This document shows, piece after piece, positions 62,252 to 64,000 of a stretch of DNA of 64,000 nucleotides; the first letter of the stretch is position 1; each line of letters starts with the position of its first letter. The DNA comes from Desulfosporosinus acididurans (GTDB lineage: Bacteria; Bacillota; Desulfitobacteriia; Desulfitobacteriales; Desulfitobacteriaceae): assembly GCF_001029285.1 (NCBI RefSeq), contig NZ_LDZY01000006.1, positions 1-64,000 of the forward strand, written 5' to 3'. A program made the position numbers and the translations under genes. The notes beneath the pieces were generated by a model. That model was not told where the DNA came from and did not search any database. It saw only the letters and a list, made by a program, of their open reading frames with translations.

Positions 62252-62830
62252 TTAGTTTAAGGCTGACAGAAGATTTACAGCAGCCTGACGATTTCGCCGC
62301 TTTTTTTCTTCCGCAGGAATTACCAGAGTTAAGGCTTGCTGCGGACAGGCAGTAACACACGCCGGTTCACCATGGTCTTGACATAAATCACACTTATAGG
62401 CGATGGTTTTAACCTTTTCTTCCAGACCGAATTCGCTTTCTTCTTTCAGGTTGGCCTGTATTACAGCTTCACCATCCTTAAACTGCGGCAGTAAATCTAT
62501 AGCGCCAAAAGGACAAGCGAGCAGACATGTTTTGCAGCCGATACAATCATTCTCGTCAATTACAATCCTCTTGTCCTCCTGCTTAATTGCTCCAATGCGG
62601 CAGGAATTGGCACAGGGTGCATCTTCACAGTGCCGGCATTGAATCGGCATTGTAAAGGTTTCACCCCTCACCAGGTATAATCTTGGAATGACCGGGGCTG
62701 CTATAGTTCCCACAGACATCGCCACTTGATTATTCTTGTTATGAACTGCAAAGCAAACTATTTCACAAACTTTGCAGCCAATACATTGATTCGGGTTTGC
62801 CACTACAAATGAATTTAAAGTTCCACTCAT
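62252..62830 (-). CDS. HycB-like four-cluster ferredoxin subunit (FdhF-side)
   Basis: A 192-residue paralogue of the ferredoxin at 60241, with sites CIGCKVCEIVC (about residues 17-27), CRHCEDAPCANSC (about 60-72), CIGCKTCLLAC (about 91-101) and CDLCQDHGEPACVTAC (about 148-163). Cys spacing is the same. It lies between fdhF and the hydrogenase gene, 51 bases from each. It probably passes electrons from the FdhF selenium or cysteine active site to the hydrogenase. The two paralogues share both outline and order with known HDCR clusters. Confidence 0.88.
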   Translation of the reverse strand: MSGTLNSFVVANPNQCIGCKVCEIVCFAVHNKNNQVAMSVGTIAAPVIPRLYLVRGETFTMPIQCRHCEDAPCANSCRIGAIKQEDKRIVIDENDCIGCKTCLLACPFGAIDLLPQFKDGEAVIQANLKEESEFGLEEKVKTIAYKCDLCQDHGEPACVTACPQQALTLVIPAEEKKRRNRQAAVNLLSALN

Positions 62831-62881
62831 CTTGCCTCGACCTTTCCTCTGCCATCTTTAACCTTTTATCCAACGTAAGAC

Positions 62882-64000
62882 TCACACGTTTACACCCATC
62901 TGTTTCCTTAATTTAGCGTACTCGTCTCTTACGTGCTGCTCCGCCCCTGCCTGGTCCTTAATTCTTTCCACTTTAACTGCGCAATACTTAAATTCGGGGG
63001 TTTTGGTAATTGGATCAACATGATCACTGGTCAATTCGTTGCATGCCCCAATCCACCACTGATACGTCATATAGGTTGCACCTTTTTTCACTCTTTCAGT
63101 GACAAGAGCCCTGGCCATAACGCTTCCCCTTCGTGAACTGATGCTTATCAGCTCCTGGTCTCTGATATGAAGTTCTTCAGCGTCTTCGACACTCAGCTGT
63201 ACATATCCGGGCTCATCTGCAAGCTGCTGCAGAGCACGGCAGTTTCCCGTCATCGTTCTGACAGAGTAATGCCCGACTTCCCGTACCGTTGACAGGCTCA
63301 GGGGAAATTCCTCATCTACCCGTTCCAGAGGAGGTCTCCAGTCACAGGCAAATAATTGTCCTTTCCCATTGGGCGTTGAAAATTTATTTCCTTCATATAA
63401 ATAGGGAGTTCCGGTATGCTCCTCCGTCGGACATGGCCATTGAATGCTTCCCAATTCATCCAAGCGCTTATAGCTTGCTCCTGCAAAACTTGGACAGAGA
63501 CCTCTCATCTCATCCCATATTTCCTCCGTATCCTCATACTTCATCTCATACCCCATAGCCGTAGCAATTTCACATATAATCTGCCAATCGGGCTTGCAGT
63601 CTCCCTTGGGTTCCACGGCTTTTTTGAATCTTTGGAAGCCGCGGTCAGCAGAGGAATATACCCCTTCATGCTCTCCCCAGGAGGTCGCCGGCAGTATAAC
63701 ATCGGCGTGAAGTGCCGTCTTGTTCATAAAAATATCCTGAACAATGACCAGCTCCATCTTATCAAGAACTTCTCTTACCTCACCGGCGTTAGGATCACTC
63801 TGCACAGGGTCCTCTCCCATGATGTAATAGGCTTTAACCTTATCCTCTTGGAGCACCAAATGAGGAATTTCCGTAAGCTTATAGCCGATCCGCCCGGATA
63901 ATTTCACTCCCCAGGCCTTCTCAAATTTCCTCCGTGCTTTTGCATCCGTCACCGCTTGGTAACCCGGAAAGACATCAGGAAGCGTTCCCATGTCACAAGT
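62882..64000 (-). CDS. fdhF: FdhF-like formate dehydrogenase, C-terminal part (runs off window)
   Basis: The frame is open from the stop at 62882 to the window edge (372 residues). CDMGTLPDVFPGYQ at the edge is the typical internal segment of FdhF. Then AYYIMGEDPVQSDPN, LVIVQDIFMNKTALHADVILPATSWGEHEGVYSSADR, and the C-terminal molybdopterin-binding domain with TVREVGHYSVRTMTGNCRAL and SVEDAEELHIRDQELISISSRRG. It binds bis-MGD. The active-site Cys or selenocysteine and the N-terminal Fe-S part are outside. With HycB-like and HydA2-like proteins it should interconvert CO2 and formate with H2. Confidence 0.9.
   Translation of the reverse strand, partial: TCDMGTLPDVFPGYQAVTDAKARRKFEKAWGVKLSGRIGYKLTEIPHLVLQEDKVKAYYIMGEDPVQSDPNAGEVREVLDKMELVIVQDIFMNKTALHADVILPATSWGEHEGVYSSADRGFQRFKKAVEPKGDCKPDWQIICEIATAMGYEMKYEDTEEIWDEMRGLCPSFAGASYKRLDELGSIQWPCPTEEHTGTPYLYEGNKFSTPNGKGQLFACDWRPPLERVDEEFPLSLSTVREVGHYSVRTMTGNCRALQQLADEPGYVQLSVEDAEELHIRDQELISISSRRGSVMARALVTERVKKGATYMTYQWWIGACNELTSDHVDPITKTPEFKYCAVKVERIKDQAGAEQHVRDEYAKLRKQMGVNV

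Overview
The window looks like chromosomal DNA of a low-GC, spore-forming, flagellated anaerobe of the Peptococcaceae/Desulfitobacteriaceae type (Desulfosporosinus or Desulfitobacterium would fit). The reasons are the dgt/dnaG/rpoD/trmK/Nif3 order, two GerMN-domain proteins, a FliW/CsrA/FlgM flagellar set, a PrpR-type sigma54 activator and a formate dehydrogenase/[FeFe]-hydrogenase cluster. The genus is inferred; no 16S rRNA gene is present.

1-1300: the edge of an IS1182/IS4-like insertion sequence that cut off an FkbM-type sugar methyltransferase gene. 1434-16366 (all minus): a flagellin-glycosylation island. It holds a LuxC-like reductase, a LuxE-like acyl transferase, an acyl-AMP ligase, an acyl carrier protein and a metallo-beta-lactamase-fold hydrolase, directly followed upstream by pseudaminic acid genes (pseG, pseI, pseH, pseF, a broken pseC, an extra epimerase, pseB), a CgeB-like glycosyltransferase and a Maf-type flagellin glycosyltransferase. 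The island runs into fliS, fliD, flaG, flagellin, a GT2 glycosyltransferase, csrA, fliW, a DUF6470 gene, flgL, flgK, flgN and flgM (to 25378). Sigma28/SigD-type promoters lie before flgM, flagellin and the divergent motA-motB-yaaR-cheR operon, and two CsrA-type sites lie in the flagellin leader.

28900-40120: housekeeping. A 4-TM transporter, an HD-GYP phosphodiesterase with a frameshifted C-terminus, RNase P RNA with a clear sigma-A promoter, Nif3, trmK, three tRNAs, rpoD, dnaG, a GerMN lipoprotein, dgt and degV. 41300-50900: a PrpR-type sigma54 activator, a -24/-12 promoter, a small Cys-rich protein, an unusual SucC-like/iron-sulfur/SucD-like operon, a sodium:solute symporter and an iron alcohol dehydrogenase. 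51000-60100: a thioredoxin-GerMN fusion, an orphan response regulator, TlpA/CcdA, an ECF sigma/DUF4179 pair, a Bce-like ABC transporter and membrane proteins. 60241-64000: HycB-like/[FeFe] hydrogenase/HycB-like/FdhF, in the composition of a hydrogen-dependent CO2 reductase.

Scattered through the window are three related hairpin elements (25482, 31281, 47112) resembling IS200/IS605 ends without a transposase, and one 370-bp segment (41336-41705) resembling an orphan TnpB-type omega-RNA region. The most unusual points are the Lux/ACP cassette joined to the pseudaminic acid genes, the aminotransferase gene that has lost its catalytic lysine region, the sigma54-linked SucC/Fe-S/SucD operon and the thioredoxin-GerMN fusion.
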